From assembly GCA_016192945.1 (NCBI GenBank), contig JACPTE010000022.1, positions 1 to 43,437 on the forward strand: DNA of 43,437 nucleotides. Direction: 5' to 3'. The translations under genes were made by a program, and so were the position numbers. The first letter of the stretch is position 1. The number at the start of each line of letters is the position of its first letter. Positions 32,985 to 41,683 of the stretch are shown one piece after another. The notes beneath the pieces were generated by a model, which searched no databases, was not told the DNA's origin, and saw nothing but the letters and a program-made list of their open reading frames with translations. The stretch comes from Candidatus Woesearchaeota archaeon. GTDB taxonomy: Archaea > Nanobdellota > Nanobdellia > Woesearchaeales > UBA10216.

Positions 32985-34474
32985 CAGCCCACCCTGCAAA
33001 GAGACCTGTAAATTGAAGCCTCCGAGTTCTCATATACCAGGTCAAAGCATGCGCTGCTGTAATAATCCAGCCCGGTAATGTTCCTTGATTCAAGGGCTTT
33101 TTTTGTTATTACAAGATAAGATATGCCATACTTCTCAAGGATAGACACTGCAGCAACCTGAGACTTGGTTGAGTAAATGGCATTCAAGTCAGAAACCCTG
33201 TGCCCGACATCGGCTGACAATGAGGGTGCAGTATCAACAAAATTTTTGTGCCTTGAAACTGCAGGAACCATGCTGCCTTCCTTCAAATCAGCAAATACCA
33301 CCGAGCTTGAAGGGGGCTCTGAGGCAAGCCATGAGAAGGCTGCCACTTCGCTGCTGCTTGGCTCATCAAAGTAATCAGAGCCCTTATACAAAACAGACGG
33401 GATTACAGAGGTCAGGAGGAATATCACCATGACCAGAGCGTACACCACAGGGAGGTTTCTTGAAATATGCATTTTCCTGACATAGGCAAAGGATGCCTCA
33501 TACACCTCCCCTGAAAGAACAGCGAAAAACACGCCAAGGTATATGAGCCCTGCATCAAGCCCTATAAGGCCTGTTGAAATCATGACCAGAACAATAAGTG
33601 AGCTGCTGATGAGAATATGAACCCCCTTTTTCCTCTCCTCAAAAACCTGCCTGTAAATTACGAATATGCCTGCAACAAATGTAAGAACGCCAATCCTGTA
33701 AATAGCGTCAAGTATGTTGAAGCTGGCCAGATTCAGAGTGGAAAAAACAGAAGATGAGCTGTGCCATATTGCGGAAAACCCGTTCAAGAGGAAGATTTCC
33801 TTGAAAAAAAGGAATATAATCCATAACGTAGTTATCACAGAAAAAAGAATAACCTCACGCTCTGCCCTTGAAGGGCTTGAGCCAAGAACGTAAAGCATCA
33901 CCACATACAGTGAAATTCCTGAAACGAAAACCAGCGAGGTTGAATGGGTAAGCGCAAGTGCAAACACGGACAATATAAGGAGGAAAATGGAATTCGCCTT
34001 GTCAAGCCTGAGCATGAGATAAACCAGGAAAAGCGTCAGGGGAACAGCCAGCGAGTATTCAGAAACGCTGTTTGCAGTCTTCAGGACAAATACCGGAATA
34101 AAGCCTGCTGACAACGCAGAGAAAAGGGCTGCTGTCCTGCTCTTCGTAAGCTCAAGCGATATCAGGTAAGCCAAAAAAACAGCCAGGCTTGCGAACAGGT
34201 TAGGCAAAACCTTGAGCACCAATTGCAGGGGAATGAACATACCAAAAAAAGCCAGGATGTAGTGGAAAAGAGGCACAAAGGGATGAGGAGAGTAGTAGAG
34301 CCCATAATTGAATGAAGGGATTAAGTTAGCCTTTATGCCCTCTACCTGGCCTATGTTAAAATAGGCATCATAGCTGAAATTATCAGAGCCAAAGGCTATG
34401 AACAGCCTTGCCAGAAGCGCAGCTAGGAAAATGAGCCCGAGCATAACTGTTTCCCGCCTCAGCTTCATGTGCAT
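32984..34474 (-). CDS. GT-C membrane glycosyltransferase-like protein
   Basis: 496 residues starting MHMKLRRETVMLG (or two residues later). Ten or more membrane helices. The first periplasmic-type loop has NFSYDAYFNIGQVEGI, where Asp is the likely catalytic acid, and YYSPHPFVPLFHYIL. An outer domain of about 130 residues ends the protein. It is paralogous in plan to the next gene and coupled to it by TGATG. TATA CTTAAATAC near 34492-34500. Function probably surface glycan assembly; exact reaction unknown. Confidence 0.78.
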   Translation of the reverse strand: MHMKLRRETVMLGLIFLAALLARLFIAFGSDNFSYDAYFNIGQVEGIKANLIPSFNYGLYYSPHPFVPLFHYILAFFGMFIPLQLVLKVLPNLFASLAVFLAYLISLELTKSRTAALFSALSAGFIPVFVLKTANSVSEYSLAVPLTLFLVYLMLRLDKANSIFLLILSVFALALTHSTSLVFVSGISLYVVMLYVLGSSPSRAEREVILFSVITTLWIIFLFFKEIFLLNGFSAIWHSSSSVFSTLNLASFNILDAIYRIGVLTFVAGIFVIYRQVFEERKKGVHILISSSLIVLVMISTGLIGLDAGLIYLGVFFAVLSGEVYEASFAYVRKMHISRNLPVVYALVMVIFLLTSVIPSVLYKGSDYFDEPSSSEVAAFSWLASEPPSSSVVFADLKEGSMVPAVSRHKNFVDTAPSLSADVGHRVSDLNAIYSTKSQVAAVSILEKYGISYLVITKKALESRNITGLDYYSSACFDLVYENSEASIYRSLCRVG

Positions 34475-34566
34475 TTAAGCTGTTCAGGGGTGTATTTAAG
34501 GTTTATGAGAACAAAAAGCGCCATTAAAAGAAAAGGTTTAAATATAAGCATTCGTCAAGGAGAAGA

Positions 34567-34857
34567 ATGGGCAAATCAGGATTTGCAATAACCTCGCTGG
34601 TTCTGGGCATAATTTCCATACCCGGCGTGATATTCAGCTTCTTGGACATTCCATTCTCAGTTTTGGCCATTGTTTTCGGGCTGGTAGCCCTCAACAAGAT
34701 GAAAACAGATGGCTCAGATGGAAAGGGGCTGGCGATTGCAGGCATTGCAATGGGCGCCATAACACTCTTCCTGGCAATAATAATGGTGCTGCTTGCGATA
34801 TTCGCCATCAGCACAGGGCTGTACAACCTCAATGCGTCAACTTCAGGTTTTCAGTAG
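34567..34857 (+). CDS. DUF4190-like small membrane protein
   Basis: 96 residues with two hydrophobic hairpin halves: FAITSLVLGIISIPGVIFSF and GLAIAGIAMGAITLFLAIIMVLLAI. The repeated pattern of a short helix, a GLxAL loop and a second helix is that of the DUF4190 family, function unknown. A TATA-like TTTAAATATA near 34535 and GGAG before the ATG mark the start. Stand-alone gene, convergent with the diadenylate cyclase gene. Confidence 0.8.
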   Translation: MGKSGFAITSLVLGIISIPGVIFSFLDIPFSVLAIVFGLVALNKMKTDGSDGKGLAIAGIAMGAITLFLAIIMVLLAIFAISTGLYNLNASTSGFQ

Positions 34858-34892
34858 GCTTACTGCATAATTTCTTACGATAAAAAGATTAG

Positions 34893-36095
34893 TCATGGCA
34901 GCTTCAATATGGCCTTGCCGTCCTTGAATATTCTGACTGTTCCTCCGCTTGAAGAGACAACAACCCCGATTGAGTCTGTAAGCTTGGTTATTGCTGCTGT
35001 GCACCTGTGCCTTGTCCCGAAACCCTGCAGCCCCTGCAAGTCAAGGTTGTTCTGGTCAATGTTGATGTATGCGCCAGCAGTCAGCACAGTGCCTGTCTCG
35101 TCAATAAGGAAAACTCCGTCAAGCTGGGCCAGGTTCTTCAGGGTTTCCTTCATGTCAACATCAATTATATTCCTCGCATCCTCTGGCAGGCTTCCAAGCG
35201 GGTTCATCTTCAAAAGCGGCTTTGTGTACTTTAGCAATTCATCCTTGTTCCCTACGACAAAGGCAGTGCCTATGCTCCTTCCCTCGCGCCCTTCTGAACT
35301 TATTTCCATTGCAAGGCTGATTATTGCCTCAATTATGTCAGGGCTTACTTTCTCTGTCAGGTGATGCGTGCTGATGTTGAAGAACACCTTGTCAACATCC
35401 AGTATGAAGAAAAACCCCTTGAGCCAGGGCCCTATGCTGTCCCCTCCAACAAAGATTATCTTATCCCCCTTGCCAATGTAGTTCTTGTTGACAGCCTCCA
35501 TAAGCAGCTCCTTTATTGGAAGGACTGAGCCCTGCTGCCTCTTCATTTTCGTATTATAGCTAAACCTCTTATAGGTGCCCTTCTTAATCTGCTTGAATAT
35601 GGCAACCTTGACATCCTCGAAATTGAACTCGTTAACTTCTGAATCCCCTTTTTCCATGGTGACTATGCAGTTAGCCTTTACCTCCCTGGAGATATTCACT
35701 GCAGCAGCACCTATAAGCTTTTCAATTGTAAGCGCAGGCTCAGGGTTCACCTCCTCAACAGGCTCTGGCTCAGGCTGCTGCTCCTTCTGCTGAACAGGAT
35801 TTGCACCAACTAAAGGAGCTGCATGAGCATCTTCAAGGCCTGAGGCAGGCTTATCATACAAAAGGAGCTTTGAATCTATTGACTCCTGATGAAGGGGTTC
35901 CTTCCCCATAGCAGGATCAGCAAAGAAGTTGGACAGCTTTTTCTGGAATGCGCTCCTTACAGCCTCCATCACATAATTGGGTATGACCTTGTTCCTGTCC
36001 TCTTCTGCCTTCTTCATGGAAGGCGTCTGATAAGCTGTGTGGTCAAAATCATCCTCAACCTGCAATACCAGTTTTCTCCTGCTTACCTTTTTCAT
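34893..36095 (-). CDS. dacZ: diadenylate cyclase (DacZ-like)
   Basis: Makes c-di-AMP from two ATP. The C-terminal DAC domain has DGVFLIDETGTVLTAGAYI (about 325-343, usual motif DGA) and GFGTRHRCTAAIT (GTRHR near 360), so the catalytic elements are present. An alpha/beta middle domain (about 115-310) matches the extra N-terminal domain of archaeal DacZ. The first 115 residues are charged and Pro/Glu/Gln-rich, probably disordered, making this protein about 130 residues longer than the roughly 270 I recall for haloarchaeal DacZ. It overlaps the MscS gene by 4 nt, which points to osmotic control. Confidence 0.88.
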   Translation of the reverse strand: MKKVSRRKLVLQVEDDFDHTAYQTPSMKKAEEDRNKVIPNYVMEAVRSAFQKKLSNFFADPAMGKEPLHQESIDSKLLLYDKPASGLEDAHAAPLVGANPVQQKEQQPEPEPVEEVNPEPALTIEKLIGAAAVNISREVKANCIVTMEKGDSEVNEFNFEDVKVAIFKQIKKGTYKRFSYNTKMKRQQGSVLPIKELLMEAVNKNYIGKGDKIIFVGGDSIGPWLKGFFFILDVDKVFFNISTHHLTEKVSPDIIEAIISLAMEISSEGREGRSIGTAFVVGNKDELLKYTKPLLKMNPLGSLPEDARNIIDVDMKETLKNLAQLDGVFLIDETGTVLTAGAYINIDQNNLDLQGLQGFGTRHRCTAAITKLTDSIGVVVSSSGGTVRIFKDGKAILKLP

Positions 36096-36922
36096 TTCAG
36101 CCTTACACCCTTTGACTGCTTAATGTAATCAATTATTAAGTTGCTAATCTGGCTGCGCACAGATTTCTTCTCCCTTACATTGCACAAATAACGCGATGTC
36201 AACTGGATAGCTGAAAGCCCGTTGACAACAGATATCTCCATATTCACCTCTGGCTTGACATTAACCTTCCTGTGGTCTGCCCGCGTCCATCTTTTGGAGA
36301 GGTCTGCCATAAGCCCGCCCACGACCTGGTCTGTCGCCTTCTTTACAATGGACTCTGCCTCATGCTCATCGCTGTCCTTGTCAACAACAACTGAAAGCAT
36401 GTCCCACACATAGGGTGTTCCTTTAGTGTAATTAGTTATCGGCTGGGTAAGGACGAGCTCATTCGGGACAGCTATCATCCTGCCGCTTGGCGAGTCATCC
36501 TGCAGCTCGGCCATGCTTGTATGCATTATGTTAATGTCAAACACATCACCCCTGTTTGAGCCTATGCTAACCCGGTCACCAATTGCATACGGCTTCTTCA
36601 GGACTATTGTTATCCAACCAAAAAAATTCATTATGGGCTTCTGCAGGGCAATGGCAAGCCCAGCGGCCAATATTCCCACTGAAGCCAGCACATTCTTGAA
36701 CAGGTCGCTAAATATCACAATCAGCACAAATATCACTATTATTGCCACTGCATACTGATATATAGAAACCATCTCCTTGACATGCGCCCGGTCCTTCTGG
36801 CCCTCAAAATGCCTCCTTACAAGGTAGGATGTGAGCTTTATGATAAGTATCCCTATGCACACTGACAATACCAGGGTGGCAGCGTTGTTGAGCTGCTCTG
36901 ACAAAAGCGTGAATTGAATCAT
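36092..36922 (-). CDS. MscS-family mechanosensitive channel
   Basis: 276 residues. Three membrane helices come first; the pore helix region is SVGILAAGLAIALQKPIMNFFGWI (about 98-121), with the Gly/Ala packing of MscS TM3. The beta domain follows (YAIGDRVSIGSNRGDVFDI, MIAVPNELVL), then an alpha/beta C-terminal domain. It releases solutes on hypo-osmotic shock. The downstream diadenylate cyclase overlaps it, so channel and second messenger are co-expressed. Confidence 0.92.
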   Translation of the reverse strand: MIQFTLLSEQLNNAATLVLSVCIGILIIKLTSYLVRRHFEGQKDRAHVKEMVSIYQYAVAIIVIFVLIVIFSDLFKNVLASVGILAAGLAIALQKPIMNFFGWITIVLKKPYAIGDRVSIGSNRGDVFDINIMHTSMAELQDDSPSGRMIAVPNELVLTQPITNYTKGTPYVWDMLSVVVDKDSDEHEAESIVKKATDQVVGGLMADLSKRWTRADHRKVNVKPEVNMEISVVNGLSAIQLTSRYLCNVREKKSVRSQISNLIIDYIKQSKGVRLK

Positions 36923-36952
36923 CCTACAATAATATGGTGAAATTAAGAAACA

Positions 36953-37015
36953 TAAAAAAAAATAAAGGCTCCCATTGTTGAGTTTGGGGAGTTAAGAATC
37001 AGTTCGGGAGCCTTT
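36953..37015 (-). terminator. intrinsic-type terminator of the 135-residue gene
   Basis: On the minus strand AAAGGCTCCC pairs perfectly with GGGAGCCTTT across a 32-nt loop and is followed by ATTTTTTTTTA. This looks more bacterial than most archaeal T-rich terminators. It lies between the 37032 gene and the MscS gene. Confidence 0.7.
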
Positions 37016-37031
37016 GTTAGCGTTCATTTTT

Positions 37032-37439
37032 CTATTTTTTTGCTATGAAGTGCTGTTTTTTCCTTAATTCCTGAAGCCACATGAAACCTATTGTTGTCAT
37101 TGCCTTGTTGAACTTGTCTGAAACCCTGTAAGTCTTCTTGTAAATGTCATAATCAATCAGGCCCATGCCCTTCATCGGGGTGAGTATCCTGTCATAAAAC
37201 TGCCTTTTGTTATAGCTTATCCTGACCTTCTTCCCGCGATAAGCAGGCTCGTCAATCTCTGTCACAAACCCCTCATGGAGCTTGTTGGCAAAAATGCTCA
37301 TCTCGGTCTTCGTCAGCTCATCAGCATGCAGCTTTAGTTCCTCCACCAGCATTTTTGCAACTACTTTCTGCTGGTTTGTTGCAAATATTATCTCATAAAC
37401 ATCTTCTGGAAGGTTGAACCTGTCAAACAATACAACCAT
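37032..37439 (-). CDS. uncharacterised winged-helix-like protein
   Basis: 135 residues, mainly helical and basic. Residues 60-115 (GFVTEIDEPAYRGKKVRISY, YDRILTPMKGMGLIDYDIYK, YRVSDKFNKAM) resemble a winged-helix domain. There is no membrane segment. A TATA (CATTTATATAC, 37461-37471) is about 27 nt from the ATG. A 7-bp inverted repeat TACTATT/AATAGTA (37475-37499) just upstream may be its operator. It ends in a strong terminator. Family not recognised. Confidence 0.75.
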   Translation of the reverse strand: MVVLFDRFNLPEDVYEIIFATNQQKVVAKMLVEELKLHADELTKTEMSIFANKLHEGFVTEIDEPAYRGKKVRISYNKRQFYDRILTPMKGMGLIDYDIYKKTYRVSDKFNKAMTTIGFMWLQELRKKQHFIAKK

Positions 37440-37474
37440 TTACCACATTCATAAGTAAACTAGTATATAAATGT

Positions 37475-37499
37475 TACTATTTCGTATACTGGAATAGTA
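37475..37499. promoter_or_regulatory. candidate operator upstream of the 135-residue gene
   Basis: TACTATT and AATAGTA form a perfect inverted repeat with an 11-nt spacer immediately upstream of the TATA element of the winged-helix-like gene, where an activator or autorepressor could bind. Confidence 0.35.
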
Positions 37500-37517
37500 T
37501 TTTTGTATATGAGAAGC

Positions 37518-38207
37518 CTACGGCCCTGCCTTCCTGGAGCCCTCCTCCACTCTCTTCTTAAGCTCAGCCGCCTTATCCTTCAGCTGTTCTGTAAGCCTCT
37601 TCCTTCCAGCCCTCGTATGAAGGTCAATGGCGTTCACAAGGTCTCCCCCAAACTTGATTCCACGCTCTGCAACCCTGAAGTTCCAGATAATGTTGTCAAT
37701 GTCCTTCATCCGGGCCACATTCTGCTGGGCCCACCTGTTCATGAATGTAATGTTCTCAATCCTGTACTTAATAGGCTCCTGAGGCTGCTCTGCAGCATAG
37801 CCAAATGCAGAAACAAAACACGAGCCAAGCCCTACTGTGTGGGCAGCAAGCATCATGTTCTGGGCAGCCATGGCAGCCTCCTGGACAGCATAAAAATCCG
37901 TTCCCCTCTTTCCATAAAACTCCCTAATCCTCCTCAGCATCATCACTATCAGTATGTGAACAGGGGCTTCCTCCATCCAGTACTGCTTAAGGCATGCCTC
38001 TGCCAGGGCCTTCCTCTTATGGATGGAGTCAACAACTATAAATCTCCAGCACTGGAGATTCCCTGAGCTTGGAGCAACACGCCCTGCATCAACAATCGTG
38101 CCAATCTTATCCCACTCAACAGGCATGTCAGTATACTTCCTGATGCTCCTCCTTGTCCTGATAGCCTCAAGAACATCCAGCCTTGGAAAGTGCTTATGCT
38201 GCTGCAT
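37518..38207 (-). CDS. nitroreductase-family FMN oxidoreductase
   Basis: 229 residues. EAIRTRRSIRKYTDMPV is the FMN-phosphate site. GRVAPSSGNLQCWRFIVVDS continues the fold, and MLAAHTVGLGSCFVSAF is the second FMN segment. The last 30 residues form a charged helix beyond the usual domain. The substrate may be a quinone, flavin or nitro compound. A TATA near 38232-38245 gives a short leader. Single gene, convergent with nothing and followed by the winged-helix-like gene's promoter. Confidence 0.9.
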   Translation of the reverse strand: MQQHKHFPRLDVLEAIRTRRSIRKYTDMPVEWDKIGTIVDAGRVAPSSGNLQCWRFIVVDSIHKRKALAEACLKQYWMEEAPVHILIVMMLRRIREFYGKRGTDFYAVQEAAMAAQNMMLAAHTVGLGSCFVSAFGYAAEQPQEPIKYRIENITFMNRWAQQNVARMKDIDNIIWNFRVAERGIKFGGDLVNAIDLHTRAGRKRLTEQLKDKAAELKKRVEEGSRKAGP

Positions 38208-38266
38208 ATATGCCTACATCTGGACAAGAGTTAATAAATATTTTGGTGCGTTGCAATTCCAGCAGA

Positions 38267-38662
38267 TTAAAGAAGCTTCCTGGAAATCTCCCTGACCAAT
38301 CCAGCCAAATCAGTCTTCAATACAGAATCAAACCCCCTACTGTTAGCTTCATCAACCTTTATTTGGTTGCCAGAATAGAGAATCAATGGAATATCGCTTA
38401 TGCCTGAGGTCCTCCTCACCTCTTCGAAAACCCTAAAGCCATCCATGTCAGGGCTTCCTCCAAGGATTTCAATGTCAACCAATCCCAGGCTGTAACCGCC
38501 CTCTCTGACAGCTGAATAGCCCTTATCTGCAAGCTCTTCAAGGAATGCCTGCGCGCTGGAAACAGCAGTCACCTTAACATCAGGCATCAAGGTTTCAAGA
38601 TAAGTCTTAACCATATTCCTTAAAGACGCTTCATCGTCCACATAGAGTATGTTATGAACCAT
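38267..38662 (-). CDS. stand-alone CheY-like receiver domain
   Basis: 131 residues, one receiver domain with all key sites: acidic pair Asp9-Asp10 (YVDDE), phospho-acceptor Asp63 (GLVDIEI), Ser97 (LYSGN) and Lys116 (LKTD). No output domain. No histidine kinase is in the window, so the partner is unknown. TATAAAT near 38694-38700 lies about 32 nt upstream. Divergent from the DNA ligase gene. Confidence 0.9.
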   Translation of the reverse strand: MVHNILYVDDEASLRNMVKTYLETLMPDVKVTAVSSAQAFLEELADKGYSAVREGGYSLGLVDIEILGGSPDMDGFRVFEEVRRTSGISDIPLILYSGNQIKVDEANSRGFDSVLKTDLAGLVREISRKLL

Positions 38663-38777
38663 AATCGCTCATTAGCAGGGGTTAAACGCCTGTATATAAA
38701 TCTTACGTATTGTAACACCTTGAAAGTGGGGACAAATTCGCAAAAACCATATAAACCTAGGGCAACAACGAGGATGC

Positions 38778-39506
38778 ATGAAATACTCCGAGCTTGCGGA
38801 AATATACGAGAATCTTGAATCCACTGCAAAGAGGCTTGAAAAGACCCTTTATGTTTCACAGGCCCTGAAGAAAGCAGATACAGGCGAGCTTAACACCATT
38901 GTCCTGCTGCTTGAAGGGAGGCTCTACCCTGCCTGGGACGAGCGCGAAACAGGAGTGGCAAAGCAGATGATGCTAAAGGCAATAAGCACAGCTTCAGGAA
39001 TGCCTGCAGGTGAAATAGAGCGGGAATGGAAGAAGACAGGCGACCTTGGGAAAGTTGCTGAAAACCTCATCGCAAGGAAAAGGCAGGTGACCCTGAAGAA
39101 TGAGGAGCTGACTGTGCTGAAGGTGTTCAACAACCTGAGAAAACTTTCGGAAATAACAGGAAAAGGAAGCGTGGACAGGAAAACCCTGCTGATAGCAGAG
39201 CTGCTCACATCAGCAAGCCCAAGGGAGGCCTGCTACATTGTCAGGACAATACTCCAAACCATGAGAGTGGGCGTAGGCTCAGGAGTTATGAGGGATGCGA
39301 TTGTCTGGGCATTCTTCCCAAGGGTAATGGGGCTTTTCAAAGAGCAGGACAATGAGCCTGCAAAAAGGGTGCTGAACGCAAAAAGCCCTGAAGATGCCAG
39401 GAACACCAGGGGATACGATGCCATAAGAGCTGAAGACGAGAAAACCGCAAGAGACATCTACAACTCGTTCGCCGATTCTGTACAGCAGGCATACGACAGA
39501 AAATAG
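38778..39506 (+). CDS. lig: ATP-dependent DNA ligase, N-terminal DNA-binding domain (frameshift-split)
   Basis: 242 residues matching the helical DNA-binding domain of archaeal/eukaryotic ligase I: MKYSELAEIYENLESTAKRLEKT and ILQTMRVGVGSGVMRDAIVWAF. It stops at AGA-AAA-TAG. The next frame continues in phase-shifted fashion as K-I-GVPIKVMLA, the usual entry to the nucleotidyltransferase domain. One missing A in the A-run would restore a single protein of about 590 residues. Options are a real split gene, a minus-one slip on A-AAA before TAG, or a sequencing error. TATA near 38747. Confidence 0.88.
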   Translation: MKYSELAEIYENLESTAKRLEKTLYVSQALKKADTGELNTIVLLLEGRLYPAWDERETGVAKQMMLKAISTASGMPAGEIEREWKKTGDLGKVAENLIARKRQVTLKNEELTVLKVFNNLRKLSEITGKGSVDRKTLLIAELLTSASPREACYIVRTILQTMRVGVGSGVMRDAIVWAFFPRVMGLFKEQDNEPAKRVLNAKSPEDARNTRGYDAIRAEDEKTARDIYNSFADSVQQAYDRK

Positions 39507-39523
39507 GGGTTCCAATAAAAGTC

Positions 39524-40540
39524 ATGCTGGCAATGAAAGCAGATACAATACAGGAGGGTTTTGAAAAGGCAGGAAAACCACTTGAGGCGGAATTTAAATT
39601 AGATGGCTTCAGGGTGCAAATCCACAAAAAAGGCAGTGAAATAAAGATATTCACAAGACGGCTTGAAAACGTGACAAGGCAATTTCCTGAAATAACTGAA
39701 TATGTAAACAAGCACGTGAAAGGCGACAATTTCATCCTTGATGCAGAGGCCGCAGGCTACGAGAAGGCCACAAAAAAATACATGCCATTCCAGAGCATCT
39801 CACAGAGGATAAAAAGGAAGTACGGAATAGAAAAGATGGCTGAAGATTACCCGGTAGAAGTGAACGTGTTTGACGTGATAGCATACGGCAGCAGGAGCCT
39901 TATTTCAGAGCCCTTCAAAAAAAGGCGGGAGCTGCTTGAAAAAATAATAAGGCCTGCTGAGAGGAAGATACTGCCTGTAAAAAACCTCGTGACAGACAGC
40001 CAGCAGGAAATTGAAAGGTTCTTCGGGGAGTCAAAGGAAAATGGTAACGAAGGGCTTATGTTCAAGAACCTAAACGCCCCATACAAGCCAGGAGCAAGGG
40101 TAGGCTATATGCTCAAGTACAAAAAAACAATGGAAAACCTTGACCTGGTGATAGTGAAGGCAGAATGGGGCGAGGGGAAGAGAAGCAAATGGCTCAGCAG
40201 CTACACAATCGCATGCAGGAATGGAAGGGACATGCTTGAGCTTGGAAAGGCATCAACAGGCCTTAAAGAGAAGCCTGAGGAGGGATTGAGCTTTGAGGAG
40301 ATGACAAGCCTGCTGAAGCCGCTGATAATCCGGGAGGAAGGGAAAACCGCCTTTGTGAAGCCGAAGGTGGTAATTGAGGTTGGTTATGAGGAAATACAGA
40401 AAAGCCCAACATACGAATCAGGCTACGCGCTCAGGTTCCCCAGGGTAATCAGGCTCAGGGATGACAGGAGAGCGGATGATGCAAGCACGCTAAAGATGGT
40501 GGAACAATATTACGGCGAGCAGAAGAAAAAGGGAAACTAA
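39524..40540 (+). CDS. lig: ATP-dependent DNA ligase, catalytic and OB domains (frameshift-split)
   Basis: 338 residues from the first ATG, although homology starts about six codons earlier (GVPIKVMLAMKA). The adenylation motif KLDGFR has the catalytic Lys at about residue 25. FILDAEA, NVFDVIAYG, EGLMFKNLNAPYKPG and YMLKYKK are motifs III-V. The OB domain follows (VEVGYEEIQKSPTYESGYALRFPRVIRLRDD). Complete apart from its missing N-terminal DNA-binding domain, which is encoded just upstream in another frame. Whether two polypeptides assemble or a frameshift joins them is unknown. Confidence 0.9.
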   Translation: MLAMKADTIQEGFEKAGKPLEAEFKLDGFRVQIHKKGSEIKIFTRRLENVTRQFPEITEYVNKHVKGDNFILDAEAAGYEKATKKYMPFQSISQRIKRKYGIEKMAEDYPVEVNVFDVIAYGSRSLISEPFKKRRELLEKIIRPAERKILPVKNLVTDSQQEIERFFGESKENGNEGLMFKNLNAPYKPGARVGYMLKYKKTMENLDLVIVKAEWGEGKRSKWLSSYTIACRNGRDMLELGKASTGLKEKPEEGLSFEEMTSLLKPLIIREEGKTAFVKPKVVIEVGYEEIQKSPTYESGYALRFPRVIRLRDDRRADDASTLKMVEQYYGEQKKKGN

Positions 40541-41574
40541 AGCTGCCTTCTTAAGTTCTCAGCAAACCTTTCAAAATCGCTTTTCCTGACAGATGCTCCG
40601 CAGGCATACTCGTGGCCCCCTCCATACCCGTCAATCCCTACAAGCGCATTTTTGAGCTTTGGCAGAACTGTAGTCCTCCTTGACCTGAGGCTCATCTTAA
40701 TCTCCCCATATTTTTCCCGTCCGATTATTATGAACTTGTCCGGATGCATGTAAAGCAGCTCATTTGCCAAATCGCTGGAGAAGCTCGTCTGGGAATCATA
40801 GATGAATGAAAAAAACATGCCTTTGCCTATTTTAGAAGATGCATCTGCCAAAAGCCCCTGGTACTGGGAATTGAACTTCTCGTAGCGCCTGAACAGGAAC
40901 CTTCCGCCAGCAGTCTCCTGGTTGAGGATATCATAAGGGCTCTTAACCCTTGTGAGGATTTTCACGCACTTCATTGCGTCAGATGTCCTGCCCTTAAGCA
41001 CAAAGGAAAAAACCCTTACAAGCGTCCCGAGCTTTGACATGAACATCGCATCATCTGCGTTTGAGATTTTTTCATCCAGAAGGTCAGGGTATTTGGATGA
41101 GAATTCCCCTGAAAATTCAGGAAGAAACCAGTCGCCAACACAGCCAACCATTGCAATCCACAAGTCCTGCCTGACAGCCTTGTAGCAGAGATAAGTTGCA
41201 GGATAATACGCATCCTTTCTGTGAATCCTCGGGTTAAAGTAAAGGACATTGCTGCGCTTCAATGGCTCGTGGTGGTCAATCCATATCACAGGAACGCCTG
41301 ACCTGTCAATGAATTCCTGCTCAACAACAGCTATGTCAACTATGAAAACCTTGTCAGGGGAATATTCATCAACCTTCCCAAGGTATTTTGAGTCAACAAG
41401 CGGGTTTGTTTTTACAAGGACGCCGTTTCCCTTCCTGCAATGCCTGTAAAGCAGGAGGAAAGATGACAATCCATCCGGGTCGTCATGCATAAGGAACAAG
41501 GGATTTTTTGAAACCAGCTCAGACCTTATGGACTCATACTCAGATTCTTTAAGCATCAGCCCAAAAAAGAACAA
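40537..41574 (-). CDS. DHH/DHHA1-family phosphoesterase
   Basis: 345 residues, or 339 from the second ATG (MLKESEYESIRS). DHH motifs: LMHDDPDGLSSFLLLYRHC, VFIVDIAVVEQ and VIWIDHHEPL. DHHA1 ends with GIDGYGGGHEYACGASV. This is the layout of NrnA/RecJ-like enzymes that hydrolyse nucleic acid ends, nanoRNA or cyclic dinucleotides. Some DHH-DHHA1 proteins degrade c-di-AMP or pApA, and a diadenylate cyclase is encoded 5 kb away, but the substrate cannot be read from sequence. Convergent with the ligase, overlapping by 4 nt. Confidence 0.88.
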   Translation of the reverse strand: MFFFGLMLKESEYESIRSELVSKNPLFLMHDDPDGLSSFLLLYRHCRKGNGVLVKTNPLVDSKYLGKVDEYSPDKVFIVDIAVVEQEFIDRSGVPVIWIDHHEPLKRSNVLYFNPRIHRKDAYYPATYLCYKAVRQDLWIAMVGCVGDWFLPEFSGEFSSKYPDLLDEKISNADDAMFMSKLGTLVRVFSFVLKGRTSDAMKCVKILTRVKSPYDILNQETAGGRFLFRRYEKFNSQYQGLLADASSKIGKGMFFSFIYDSQTSFSSDLANELLYMHPDKFIIIGREKYGEIKMSLRSRRTTVLPKLKNALVGIDGYGGGHEYACGASVRKSDFERFAENLRRQL

Positions 41575-41683
41575 AAGTAGTATTTAAGGGTTGTCAAAAA
41601 CCTCCAGTCAAATCCTGATGGGAAATTCTTAATTCGGGAATTGAGTGCAAAGTTTTAAATAAACAAATTCTAAAGAGTCCCTT

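Noticed and set aside
37503-38066. Plus-strand 187-residue ORF
   Set aside because: Antisense shadow of the nitroreductase gene, with a Pro/Leu/His-rich composition typical of such shadows.
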